A stretch of DNA of 64,000 bases from Cephalotus follicularis (Eukaryota > Streptophyta > Magnoliopsida > Oxalidales > Cephalotaceae). The stretch is from NCBI GenBank assembly GCA_001972305.1, contig BDDD01001610.1:66267-130266 (forward strand), given 5' to 3'. Numbering within the stretch: position 1 is the first letter of the stretch; each line of letters starts with the position of its first letter. Of the stretch, positions 48,463-59,700 are shown in pieces. The position numbers were made by a program, and so were the translations under genes. Under the pieces are notes generated by a model, which worked only from the letters and a program-made list of their open reading frames with translations, was not told the DNA's origin and made no database searches.

Positions 48463-49860
48463 CGGATGTCTGCCATGGTCTCCTCATGAACTGGTGTTAG
48501 GGCGGCCTTGCTGGGAACTTCCCTGTGATCGGTTTTAACCTTGTCCTGTTTGACCTCCTGTGCTGTACTGGTTTTGTGGACATTGGGTAGATATATGATC
48601 TGGAGCTCCACAAGTCCAACACTTACCATCTTTCCACCAGCAATCCTCAGAAGCATGATTATTACGTCCAGAATGCACACAGGTTTCAACAGACTCTTGT
48701 TCATCATTGGCAGGTTTAGAAGAACCTCCTTGCGAAGCTGTCCTCCATGGGCGCCTCCGTCATGCATCACGATCGGGTCTTCTTTACTGAGAACCACGAG
48801 ATTGCCTTCCCAACCTCGAAGGTCCTGCTGGGCTGCCAACACTGTGGGGAGATTCTCCTTGCCTTGGACTGCTGTGATAACCAGACTTGTGGGACTTATT
48901 ATTACTTCCAAAAAAATTTCCTGATTGTTCACCAGAAGGGGCAGGTCTCCGTTGGCCTGTCTGGATTTCCAAGTTCTGAAAACGCTGAGCCAAGGCTTCA
49001 ACTTCGCCTGCCCTATTAGACAGCTCAAAGAAGGATCGTAGATGCAAGGGCACTAACTTTCTTGAATATTAGGTCGAAGTCCTCCAAGGAACTTATTTGC
49101 TTTCCTTGACTCAGTATTTACCATGTAGGGAGCTATCCTCGATAACTCGATGAACTTGGCCTCATACTGGACCACAGTCATATCTCCCTGTGTGAGGCCT
49201 AGAAATTCAGCTTCTCTCTTATCGATCTCCACCTCGGGATAGAATCTATCATTAAATTTTGCCTTAAAAGTATCCCGAGAATATGTCATTCCTGATATCT
49301 CCCACTGGGATTCAATCATCTTCCACCAGTGTTCAGCTTCGCCTTGTAACATGTACGTTGCAAACACAACCTTCTGAGAGTCAGAGCAATCCACAACTCA
49401 GAAAATCTTGTCCATTTGCATTAGCCATCTCTCAGCCAATATACCATCAGGATCTCCTGTGAAGGCTGGAGGATTTAACTTCAAGAATCCGATCAACGGG
49501 TTCTCTCATCGCGAAGGTTGGTCAACTGATCTCCTTGCCGCTACAGCCCCCCTGGCTGGTCGAGCAGCTGATGTATGTTCAGAAGCCTCTACTGCACGTC
49601 TAGATGGTACAGCAGCAAGTGGTTGTTCATCTTCATCTGGTTGCCTTTGCAGAAATACATGCATTTGACTTATCATGGTGCGCATTCTCCTCATAAATCC
49701 TCTTCGTTCCTCTCTAGCAAGAACAGCATGTTCTACTTCCTGAGGTGTATTAACTTCTCCTTGTTCTTCGGCACCTCTATTCGAACGGGTACGCCTAGTC
49801 GATAGCCCGGACCTCTCTCCTTGTACGCTTCTACTTCGTCGTCCTTCCATTCTGATTCAC
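48463..49860 (-). pseudogene. G4 gag, fossil
   Basis: The N-terminal segment at 49506-49850 starts MEGRRSRSVQGERSG, the same start as G3, followed by a basic/acidic tail. The gag core at 49053-49394 has YMLQGEAEHWWKMIESQWE and GDMTVVQYEAKFIELSR. The region 48540-49030 corresponds to the nucleic-acid-binding end of gag. Broken. Confidence 0.85.
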
Positions 49861-49960
49861 ATAAAAGAACGGGTCAATATCCACACGTATATCTTAATTC
49901 CACTTGCCAAGGGTCCTATCCCGGCATATCCAGAATAGTATGACTCTGATACAAAAAACT

Positions 49961-52542
49961 TGTCATGCCCGAACAGTGGGTTGGGCCCCACGACTCGACA
50001 CATGGCAATCCGTACAATCATCATCATAATAATTAACCATGAAAAAATTTAAACTTAAATAAATCATAAACATATTTCTTTAATGTGTGGATATACAGAC
50101 CCAGTTCAAAACTTATAAAATACAATGCTATAAACCAGCAGATAATGAAAATAAATACATAATTTATTCTTCGAGAATCCAACCATAAAGCGTACTGCCG
50201 AGGAGGAGGATCTTACTTCGCTCTTTATCCTTAACCCTGCTATGATGTGCCACCACTACTTGTACCTGTACCTGGCCCATTCAAAAGAATGGGTCAGCAA
50301 CCGTGGGGGTTGTGTAGGTTACCACATATACGGGCACATACCAGAGGAACAACCAATAAAAGCAGAGGATAAATAATAATAATACATGCACATCATGAAG
50401 GCAGACCACAATCCATAACATAACATCATCATACTTTGTCCTCGGACTACCCTACTCAAATCAAACACATCAATCACTTTACAGAGGAGTCTAGTCTGAT
50501 CATCCTATGGTCTGGTCAGTGTGTAAGGTTCACCTTTAGGCTCACCTGCCTGCGGAATTCTCCTCCAGGTTCACCTGCCGAGCAGAATTCGCCCTTTGCT
50601 CACCTGCTCTGGCGGTTCACCCTTTGGATCACCAGCTCTAACAGAATTCACCTTTAGGTTCACCATTAGGCGGATTCACCCGAGGATCACCTGCCTTGTG
50701 GTATTCACCCCTTGGGTTCACCTGTTCGGCGAAATTCTTCCCAGTTGGGCTCACCTGCCTGGGACATCATTTATGTTTCCTTTCTTATGTCCATTCCATT
50801 TAACATATTCATTTCCTTTCCTATTCTCCTTTCTTTCCTTTAACATTTATATTCTATTCATTAAGCCTGACCAAGGCATAAAAGAGTATACAATGCCTTC
50901 CCATGTTCAAGCCCACATCGCTACTTAGTGCTCAACACGCATGCATGGCGCATGCAAGCCGCCAATTTCTTTAAGTACGCTAGCCAAGGAAATGCCTGCA
51001 TGCACATATCCAATTCCCCTCTCTTCTCAGCGCTTGCAGTCTTCACACTAGCACTTGCAAGGCACAAGCACGTTTAACACCATTACATGCTCGAGAGGCG
51101 CACCAGGCAAAGAAGTTGCATTCCTCAAAGCACGCCCTTGGACACTTACTAAGGAAGAGCTCAAGTATGCAATGCCTTGATGCCTCAACACTGCACACAA
51201 CACTGTACCATGACTCTTACCAGTAGCGCATCGGCATCTCAGTATAGTGCCTCATCTCAGCACCTCTGGCGCATTTCCTTAGCACCTCTGGCATGCACAG
51301 GACGCATGCAAGGTCCAATGGAAAGCTATGGTCGAGGATGACGCCTGCATCAGTGAGCTCGGCACCGCAGCAATGGCTCCTCAGATACAAGAGCTGGGCA
51401 CCAAGGTAGCTCAGCATGGTGGCAGCTCAAGCATGGCAGCTCGAGCATGGTGGCAACTCGGGCATGCACTGGAGGGGAGCTTGAGCCTTGGCATGGGGAG
51501 CTCAGGCCTTGGCATGGGGAGCTCGGCCTTCACCTCCGGCGTACTATCCTGGATTATACTTGATTTCTCGGCAGCCCAGGCACTAGCAGAGAAGCTCGGT
51601 GTAGGCCTGGCATGGACACACAGGCATTATCCAGCATACTTGAAGACATGCATAGAGTACACCGGCAATGGGGGATTGCTCGGCGTTTGCCGGTGAGGAG
51701 CTCGGCGAGTAGTGACGTTTGGATGCACAGCCGAGGGAGCTTGGTTTCCTCTCATGGAGTCACTGCAACCAGCGTCTTTGTGCGCATATACACTGTTTGT
51801 GCAATAAGGATGCACAACCTTTTTGATAAACAGTTCCATACTCCAGGACGCGCCCCACTTGTCTTCCACGGCATCCAGGGACCAATTACACTTATTCTAC
51901 TTTGCCAAACAAATAACAATAATGCAAACACACAACACACAAACAACAAAGCAACAACACAATACACTCGCTAAACATGCTGGTAGGCACTCGGACATGG
52001 AGCAACCTACCTGGGGTAAAGGTTAAAAACGGAGATAATTCTCGACTTCCTTTGGTTGAGGACTGCTACACTTTAGCTTTTCCAATTCTCCTTCTTCCTT
52101 GAACAATCCATCTCCTAGGGAATGGGTATTTCTACCATTAGAGTGCAGGGACATGGGGGCTCCATGGACAGCACCCACTTTGTATCCTTCTTCCCACTCT
52201 CTCATTCTCCCAAATTCTCTAGATAAATTGTGTGAAAGAAATGGCCAAAGTGTTTCTCACAGGCCTCATTCTCCTTTTATTAAAAGCAATAGAAGCATCC
52301 AGAATTCTTGAGTGAATTCTTACGGGTGCAGGCCTCTGTTGGGCTTCAGCCAGCCTTCACCCTTTTGGACCAAAATAAACTTTCCACATTAAGGCCCAAT
52401 AAGCCAATTACTACATTAAATCATATATTATATTCTATTAAGGCCCAAATAAATACATCATAAAATTTGGGCTCAGCCCAAAATGTGAAAAAAGTATTAC
52501 AAAGCCCAATAATAATATTTAATAATATTTGGGGCTCTTACA
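49961..52542 (-). repeat. G4 5' LTR (2582 bp)
   Basis: It starts TGTCATGCCC next to the primer-binding site and ends GGGGCTCTTACA on the plus strand. It parallels 42416-45047 throughout, including the minisatellite (50525-50765) and the AGCTC array (51410-51530). Its right edge abuts CTTTG, where the G3 3' LTR resumes. Confidence 0.9.
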
Positions 52543-53023
52543 CTTTGTGCAAGAAAGAAGGAATTGGCAAAGTAAAGGTAGCAGGCCCAGCTTCGGAGGA
52601 AATCCATAAATTAAGAGGAAGGAAGCAATCTCCGTTTTCAACCTTTACCCCAGGTAGGTTGCTCCATATCCGAGTGCCAACCAGCTTGTGTGTATGTGTG
52701 TCTACTATGTGTGTTTTATGATTTGTCTATTGCCTGGAATGATTTAATCGTGTACTGCTTTATTGTTTGTGCTTTGAGTGCATTTGTTAGTATTAGGAAT
52801 TTTATAATGTTCTTTGGATTAAGTTGGGGACACGTACACACTGTACTTTGATGAGTGGCGCTAAGCATCACTGTTGAGTGTCCCTGGTATTGTGATCGTG
52901 CGCACCAATAGTGCATCTCGCACGTTGGCATAGTTGCAGAGGCAACACAAGATGCGCTCGAACTTCCCTGGCCATGCGTCCTAGCATGGCTACTATTCGA
53001 GCGCCTTGCCGGCAAGCACCGTG
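52543..53023 (+). repeat. G3 3' LTR, second part, truncated
   Basis: Follows 26600-27080 of the G3 5' LTR (CTTTGTGCAAGAAAGAAGG onward) with scattered differences. It stops at AAGCACCG, where a different LTR end begins at 53024. The remaining ~1.9 kb of this LTR is not in the window. Confidence 0.85.
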
Positions 53024-53300
53024 TAACACCCCCGATGGTGGGAGCCCTTACAGGTCATAATACTAAACTAAAACATAAAAGGATATCTAAACAATATACT
53101 GATGCGAGACGGATATGGTGGTCTGAAAACACATCTTATAACAAACTGATATAAAACAGAGTCTGAAAACTTTAACAAATCATAATTAAAACAACCATAA
53201 TCCGATATCCAAAACTGTTTAAGAAGAAACTAGTCTGATACTGTCCCGAAACATAACCAACACTACTGAAAACACAATGGACCAACTCCTAGATGATCCT
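53024..53300 (-). repeat. Gypsy LTR end fragment
   Basis: It opens TGTAACACCCCCGATGG on the plus strand, which reads GGGGGTGTTACA, a typical gypsy LTR 3' end, on the minus strand. About 280 bp of AT-rich U5-like sequence follows before a Sirevirus LTR takes over. No partner LTR or coding region is seen. Confidence 0.6.
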
Positions 53301-54439
53301 CTGACAAAATGGTAACTCTAATAAATTAATGAACTTTTTCGCAAAATCAAATTAAGATTATGAACACAGTTTATATATGCAACCAAAAGCAAATAGATAA
53401 AGTAATTAGAGAGAGAGAGAGAGTTAGAGAGTTACAAACACGGTTTATAGTGGTTCGGCTTAACACTTGCCTACGTCCACTTTTCCCAAGGATCTCCTTG
53501 AGTTTTCACTAGTCTCAGAAAAAATTTACAGGGGCTATTCGGTGCACCTTTACACTTTGCTCGTGATTAACCTCAATCACTTACAATATTTGGGTTCACT
53601 CCCCTATTACAATCAAGGTTTACAATGAAAGATTTGTGTTTGATGTTAACCTCTCAAAGGTTGGATTTTACACAATATGATAGCTCTCAAAATAATATGA
53701 ACAATATATGCACTAAGGCACTCTAAAAAGCTTTGATATGAAATTTGATGATCTTGGTTGCTCTTGTTGTGATTGATATTGATTGATCTTTGTATTTCTT
53801 GTTCTCTTGTATTCTCTTGTTGTTCAATGCTGAAAACTTGTGTTTATAGCCGTTTGAGAGGTGAAAGATTCGTTGGTTGTGTCTTGGGGCTTGTTGCTTC
53901 AAAGACGACTCATTAAAATGAAGTCAGTAATTGTTCTAGCCGTGCAAAGTGTCGACGGAGTACTTCAAAGCATCGCCGCTTATATGACCGTTGCATGTTT
54001 GAATTTGAATTGTTATGCTCAAAATGCTGACGGTCTTGTATTTGGTGTCGACTGTTTAACACAAAACGCTGACGGTTTGTGTAGAGCGTCGCCACTTAGG
54101 TCAAATTGATTGGCTCCAAAAACTTCTGTTTTTAACCGCTGATATAAGGCCCTTAAGCGTTGGCGCCTTGGCTCAAAGCGCTGACGCTTTCCTCAGAGTG
54201 TCAACGGTTTCGGCAATTTCTCCTTTGCTCAAAATGCTCCAACTGTTGACGCTTTGCTCCCAGGCTTCGACGGTTTCACAAAGTACTGACTGTTACTTCT
54301 TGACCGTCGACGCTTTAACCTGTATCTACAATTTTCTATTTTGTCTTTGCAACATTCTATCTTTACTTGCACAAGAATAAACTTTGTTAAATACAAATAT
54401 GTCATCATCAAAACTTGGATTGAGACATAAATGTCAACA
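53301..54439 (-). repeat. Sirevirus LTR, probably solo or truncated
   Basis: Shares the conserved block TGGTTCGGCTTAACACTTGCC (53451-53471) with the other Sirevirus LTRs and ends ATGTCAACA at 54439. A GA microsatellite lies at 53406-53424. A TATA-like CTATAAACAC on the minus strand is near 53840-53850. The array at 53950-54310 lies directly upstream of it. The left terminus is uncertain (about 53301-53311) and no target duplication is seen. Confidence 0.75.
53950..54310 (-). promoter_or_regulatory. GTCGAC-core motif array in Sirevirus U3
   Basis: More than ten degenerate units, including GTGTCGACGGAG, GGTGTCGACTGTTT, AACGCTGACGGTTT, AAGCGTTGGCGCC, AAGCGCTGACGCTTT, CTGTTGACGCTTT, and ACCGTCGACGCTTT. 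Aligned cores at 54138, 54159, 54180 and 54199, and again at 54245, 54266, 54285 and 54306, are 19-21 bp apart. The array begins ~110 bp upstream of the TATA-like box. Confidence 0.6.
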
Positions 54440-54890
54440 AATTTGTTAGGAGAAACGTTGCTCTCCGAGAATCGGGGTGTGATTGCTTTCCCTGCACAAA
54501 AAGAGTAAACTGATCGTAGGTCCAGTAGGGTTTTCTCCCGGAGACACTCCGATGCTTAAGTCAGTTATAAGCAAAGAAAACAATAACGGAGTGCTTTTTT
54601 GTGTTTAAGAATGGCGGACCTATGTTAAGTCTTTGATTTTGGTATTTATAGGAGAAGTATTGTAACTGCATTGGTTTGACTTGCGGAGGTAACTTACGTT
54701 CCCCTAAGAAAATGCCGAGTATCTCGAACATTTCCCTGATTCTCCATCGGATTTGACGTCACGACGTTATTATGCGTTATCTTGCCAGATTTTGAATAAC
54801 AATGTCCGATCACGTGTTTGTAGCCCTGGAGGACACTTGTCTTATTCTCCCGAAGACACGTGACAGTATTTTAACGGAAGATTTTTGCCG
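54440..54890 (-). repeat. LTR-like fragment of unknown family
   Basis: Contains GGAGACACTCCGATGCTTAAG (54540-54560) and a TATA-like CTCCTATAAATACC on the minus strand (about 54648-54661), both usual in plant LTRs. No termini or coding regions are recognised. Classification is uncertain. Confidence 0.4.
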
Positions 54891-55101
54891 TATCATCTCT
54901 TTTTCTTTTTTTGAAACAAAATATTTGAATTATCAATTGACAGAGTTAAACAACTTCAATAGCTATAATGCAGTAAGAATAATAAAATGAATACAAGGAT
55001 GCATAGTACTAGATAGATGTTGTAACCAAAAAAAATTTATGTTATTGTTTCCATGTTAAGAATAGTTTTGAACTCACGTGAACCAACCAAAATAATATTC
55101 A

Positions 55102-56005
55102 GGGTTAGTTAGCTATTTATTCTCTAACATTTATCATGACTTGTTGTTTGTCCCTAATGTTTCGTTTTTATCGATTTAACTATTAATGTTTTACATTTTT
55201 GTCAGATAGACTTTTCATTCATCAACTGTTAAATATAATGAATGCAAAAAATACATGGCATATGATATATTTTGTGAATTGTTAATGTTGTAATTTTCAT
55301 CCAATATTCTCTATGTGCCTAAATATTGTTGACCATTAAATTTAACTTTCAAACTCACATTATTTTCAGGCCTCATAACTGGATTGTTCCTTGCATTTTT
55401 TTTAATCCGATTTTTTATCCATTTTCGAACACACATATTGCTTCTACCCACATAACAGAAATCCTAAATTGAAAAGGATTCAATTTGAGATATTAATATA
55501 TGTTTGCTTTAAATCGTGTTTGAAATGGTTATCAATTTGAGATTTATTAAAATAATATGGGTAGAATTATGGTGTGAAGTCAACAATTTTGAATTTTAAG
55601 GGAACTTGTCTGGGGGAGAGATATTGTGAAAAAAAGAAGAAGCCAAAAACAACACAGAAAAAAAAAAAGAATACGAGTCCAGATTAGATTAATCGCAATT
55701 GCTATTGCTTCGTTTGAACCCACTTCTCTTCACAGTACCGGAGACCCATAATCGGAAATGCACTGCAACCCGAAAATAATGTGTGTTTGAAAATTAAATT
55801 TAATGGCGCGTGATATCTTGACAAATGGCAACTATTTGATGAATTTTGTCACAACGATTCACAGGCCATATCATATACCACGACAGTCTCCTGTTCACCA
55901 AATTTAAAAGTAGGTAGATGAAAAAGTTTATTTGATAAGAATATAAAATGTTCAGTGTCAAATTGATAAAAATGAAACGTTATGGAATAAATATGTAGTT
56001 AATCC
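55102..56005. mobile_element. Non-autonomous terminal-inverted-repeat element (about 904 bp)
   Basis: The ends form imperfect inverted repeats: GGGTTAGTTAGCTATTTATT on the left, and the reverse complement of the right end reads GGATTAACTACATATTTATT. The similarity continues inward for ~80-100 bp, including AATGTTTCGTTTTTATCGAT against AACGTTTCATTTTTATCAAT. The interior is AT-rich and non-coding. No clear target duplication was found, so the superfamily is open (Mutator-like is possible). Confidence 0.55.
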
Positions 56006-56771
56006 AAAAAATCTTCATTCAATTTAATAGGAAATAGCACGCATATAACTCGCATTTTGTTTGAAATTTATAATGATACGGTCTAAATAATAATAAAATC
56101 AAACAAAAATAAATATCAAAAATAAATTAAAGTACACAAAAAACAAAAATTTATTATAAAATGCAGCTAACATAACTAAGTAAAATTATACAACATATTA
56201 TGTGAGATCGTGGAATATAAATAATAGAAAATTCTTACAAAATATAAATTATTATAAATGGCCTCTCAATTTTCAAATTGAAAGTGTAAAAGTTTAATAA
56301 ATTAATGAAAAAACTTGTAATAATAAAAATTCGTTTTAAAATAAAAAAAATGAGATTTTGTCACCATAATTAGGAGTTGCTCACCAATAATCCTTAAGTA
56401 TGACGGTTTAATGGATGAGTGTGAACAAGTAAGGGGATGGCAACGGGGCGCCCTGTCAACGGGGATTAAAACCTATATCCGTCTTTATCTTAAGGGGAAA
56501 TCTTTCACATTTTTGTCCCAATCCTCGTGGAGAAAAATCCTTGCAAAGAGGGCCTCGTTCCGACCTAGTTCTAATATATACCAAAAATTGTTAATATGGT
56601 AATTTGAATCAAGAGCTCACACATTTAATTAATATATACAACCTCCAAGCTGGTAGTTTTTTATTTTTAAAACTTACATACTATTATATTTAAAGTTTAT
56701 ATATATATATATATATATATTACAAGACATTATATAGATCTAATAATAATATAATTATGTTATGAGAAGTC

Positions 56772-59700
56772 TTTGTGATTAATTGATACACCGTTGAATA
56801 CAAGCATAAATATAACCTTTATTCTCTTGGGTTCACTCCCCAAATTCACTAGGGTTCACTCCCCTATTATAATCAAGATACATGAAGTAGTGTTTCAATC
56901 TAAACCTCTCATAAGGTTGGATTTTACAAGATAAGTTCACTTAAACAAAGTGAGAACAACAATGGCTTAAAAATGCAAGATAAAAGCTTTTTGATTTTAA
57001 GACTTGGAGTATGATTTCTTTGAATGATTTTATATCTCTTGTGTTGCTCTTCTTGTTTATCTTCCAAAACTTTGTGTATATATATCTTGTTGCCTCATAG
57101 ATCCGTTTGGAATAGTTTAGGATTAGTTCCATAATGGAATGTCCACTAAAACTCTGTCAGAAACTGTTCCAGCCGATCAAAGCATCGACCGTCACCTTTA
57201 AAGCGTCGACGGTCTTGTGACCACTAGGGATATCAAATTCAAATTCTCAGCTCAAAGCGCAGGCGTTCAAAACGTTGGAGTCGACCGGCACCTCAAAGCG
57301 CTGACGCTTTGACTTGGGCGTCGACGCTTAAGCAGATTTTATGTAAGAACCGCAAATTCAATTCGTGTACATTGTAATAATGATTAATAAAATGTGCACT
57401 TATTTGAATTTAATGTCCAATTATTGCAATTTATGATTGGTAATTTTACTTGGAATGAATGGCAGTTCGTTTGGTGGAAACCGAACCTAAGAAACCCTAA
57501 TTTCACTCTTGACAGTCGACTGACACAGGGTAACAGTCGACTGCCTGATGCGTGTGGTGTCCAGTCGACTGCCCCATGAATCCAGTCGACTGTAAATTCG
57601 ACAGAACATGTGTCTGTGCAGGTGTCAACTGAACTTGGGGCGTGGCATGCTTAATGACAGGTGTCGGGAACATGCACAAACGTCCATGACATGCAAGGAG
57701 AGCCATTGCATGTGCTCTGCAACCTGCAAGCCTGCCACCTGTAAGAATCAAGAAGGAAAAGTAAGAGAAAAGTAAGAAATGACAAGGAATTGAGAGATGC
57801 ATGTGAGAGAGAGAATGGAGTAAATGAGAGGTGATGAATCTGACGAATTTATTCCAGATTGTTAAGCCTATATCATCTGTGCATAGACTAAATGTGAGTG
57901 TTGTTAAACACCAAAAGAAGGAGAATTGATGGAGGATTGTCTTGGATGCATGTTGATGGTTTAAAGCTCAAAGAAGGAAAGAAAGCTTGAACATCTTTTG
58001 GTAAGTGCAAATTCGAACCTCTGTGTTAATGTGATGTTATAATCAACAATAATGTATCTAGATGAAGGTTTAATCTCCTGTTAACATGATTGATTAAACA
58101 TCTTATAGGAGCTATAGAATTGATAAGGAAATGAAGCACTTTGATTCAAGAAAAGGTTATTCAATCTCTAAACTGGATAGTAGGTTGTTATTGATACCAT
58201 AATAACTACTGAATTACCATGAAATGCATATACACCTACTGGTTTCTAAAGGAAAAGGAATGGAGATGGTTGATAAGTGCATAATTAGGGGTAAAAGAGA
58301 GAGTTAAGATGAGCTTAATGAACTAAGGACTTAAGCTACTGATTTGAATGATTATAAATGTTACTGAACCAACTGAACTGATGCATGCACCTATAACATG
58401 CATAGATTGAACCTACTGAGGTAAAAGGATTGATTGGTGAAAGCTTGGAAAAAGACTTTGGAAGCTTTAAAGAGAAAGATCATTGCAATTGATCTTGGGA
58501 TAGCATATTGAGGTAGGGCTAGTGTTATGTTTTGGAAGATATGATCATGCATGACATGTATGTTAATTTCTAATTGCATTTGAGTTGATTTGGCATTGAA
58601 TTGCACTGCACATAAATTGTTCTGCTGCATTTCTGGGCAAAACCAGTCGACTGGCATAGAATGCAGTCGACTACTCAACCCAACAGCCGACTGGTTCTTG
58701 AAGGCAGTCGACTGTTCTGGGATGGAACTGCATAATAATCACTGAATTGCTAGTGTTTTGCATTGTTGATGATTTGTATATGTTACCAACATAATGCACA
58801 TACTGTATGATGTTAGTTATCATCATTACTACTGATATTTCACTGATCAAACGAATCATGTGTTATATGCCCAATTTATGGCTTGAACACCATTTCAAGT
58901 GAATGCGATGATTTATAAAAACTACTGTTTAAGTTTGATGTTACTGCATATATTACTTATGTAGTATACACCTACTGTTTGATGTTATTAACATCATTAT
59001 TTACTGATATTTCAATGATTAATCAAACCAAATACTACATGTACAAATTATGGTTAAATATCATTGCAAAATGGGACTATCGATTACAAAATTACTGTTT
59101 TGATTTAATGTTACCGTATATACTATTTATACTAGTATATACCTACTGTTTGGTGCTATTAACACCACTAATACGGAGAATTTCAAAGATTCAACCATTT
59201 TATGGTCCTTGTACCAAAAAGTATGATAACTTACTATCATTTCAAAAAGAGGCTTATTGTTAAGATAAACTACTGATTTATCAACTATTGATTTGTGAAA
59301 TATTGTTTTCACCTACTGTTTCAGATTCTAATTATTGAATCAACTGTGTGCTATATGTACGATTATGATATTTACTATCACTTTCAAAGGAACGTTACTG
59401 TTTAAAGAAACTACTGATTTTCCTCCTACATGAGAGGCACTTACTGTTTGTTTCCGCATTGGAGACCCTACTGTACTGAAATCGTTTCCTCACATGAGAT
59501 GCACGATTACTGAACTGTTATATGTTTCTAAGAGAAACCATCTTGATATTGCATATTGATTATATATGTAATATTATTACTGATTGTACTGATTGAATTG
59601 ATTGTCTATGCTTACTGCCGTAGTTCGGTGATGGAGGTTATCACTGGCTATGGATGTGATTCTGGGTGCCAGGAGTTGGCCAGAGTATCACCTACTGTCT

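Larger units (their letters stand above)
42416..52542 (-). mobile_element. Ty3/gypsy element G4 (same family group as G3), minus strand, nested in the G3 3' LTR
   Basis: Left flank ATTTG and right flank CTTTG; the uninterrupted 5' LTR of G3 has CTTTG there, so this is a 5-bp target duplication with one change. On the minus strand: 5' LTR 49961-52542, a primer-binding site counterpart (about 49944-49956), gag, protease, reverse transcriptase, RNase H, integrase, chromodomain-type tail, polypurine tract (about 45048-45062), and 3' LTR 42416-45047. It is broken in many places. The LTRs differ by a few percent by eye. Confidence 0.9.
26121..53023 (+). mobile_element. Ty3/gypsy chromovirus-like element G3, plus strand, with G2 and G4 nested in its LTRs
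   Basis: The 5' LTR starts TGTAAGAGCCCTAAATATTA at 26121. It is split by G2 (27401-36092) and ends GGGGCGTGACA at 37706. The primer-binding site TTGGTATCAGAGCC follows (about 37711-37724). Gag-pol is 37810-41895 and the polypurine tract GGAAGGAGGGGAGGA is about 41918-41932. The 3' LTR starts TGTAAGAGTCCTAAATATTA at 41933, is split by G4 (42416-52542), and is cut off at 53023. It is broken, with many disabling changes, and is the oldest of the three nested gypsy elements. Confidence 0.85.
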
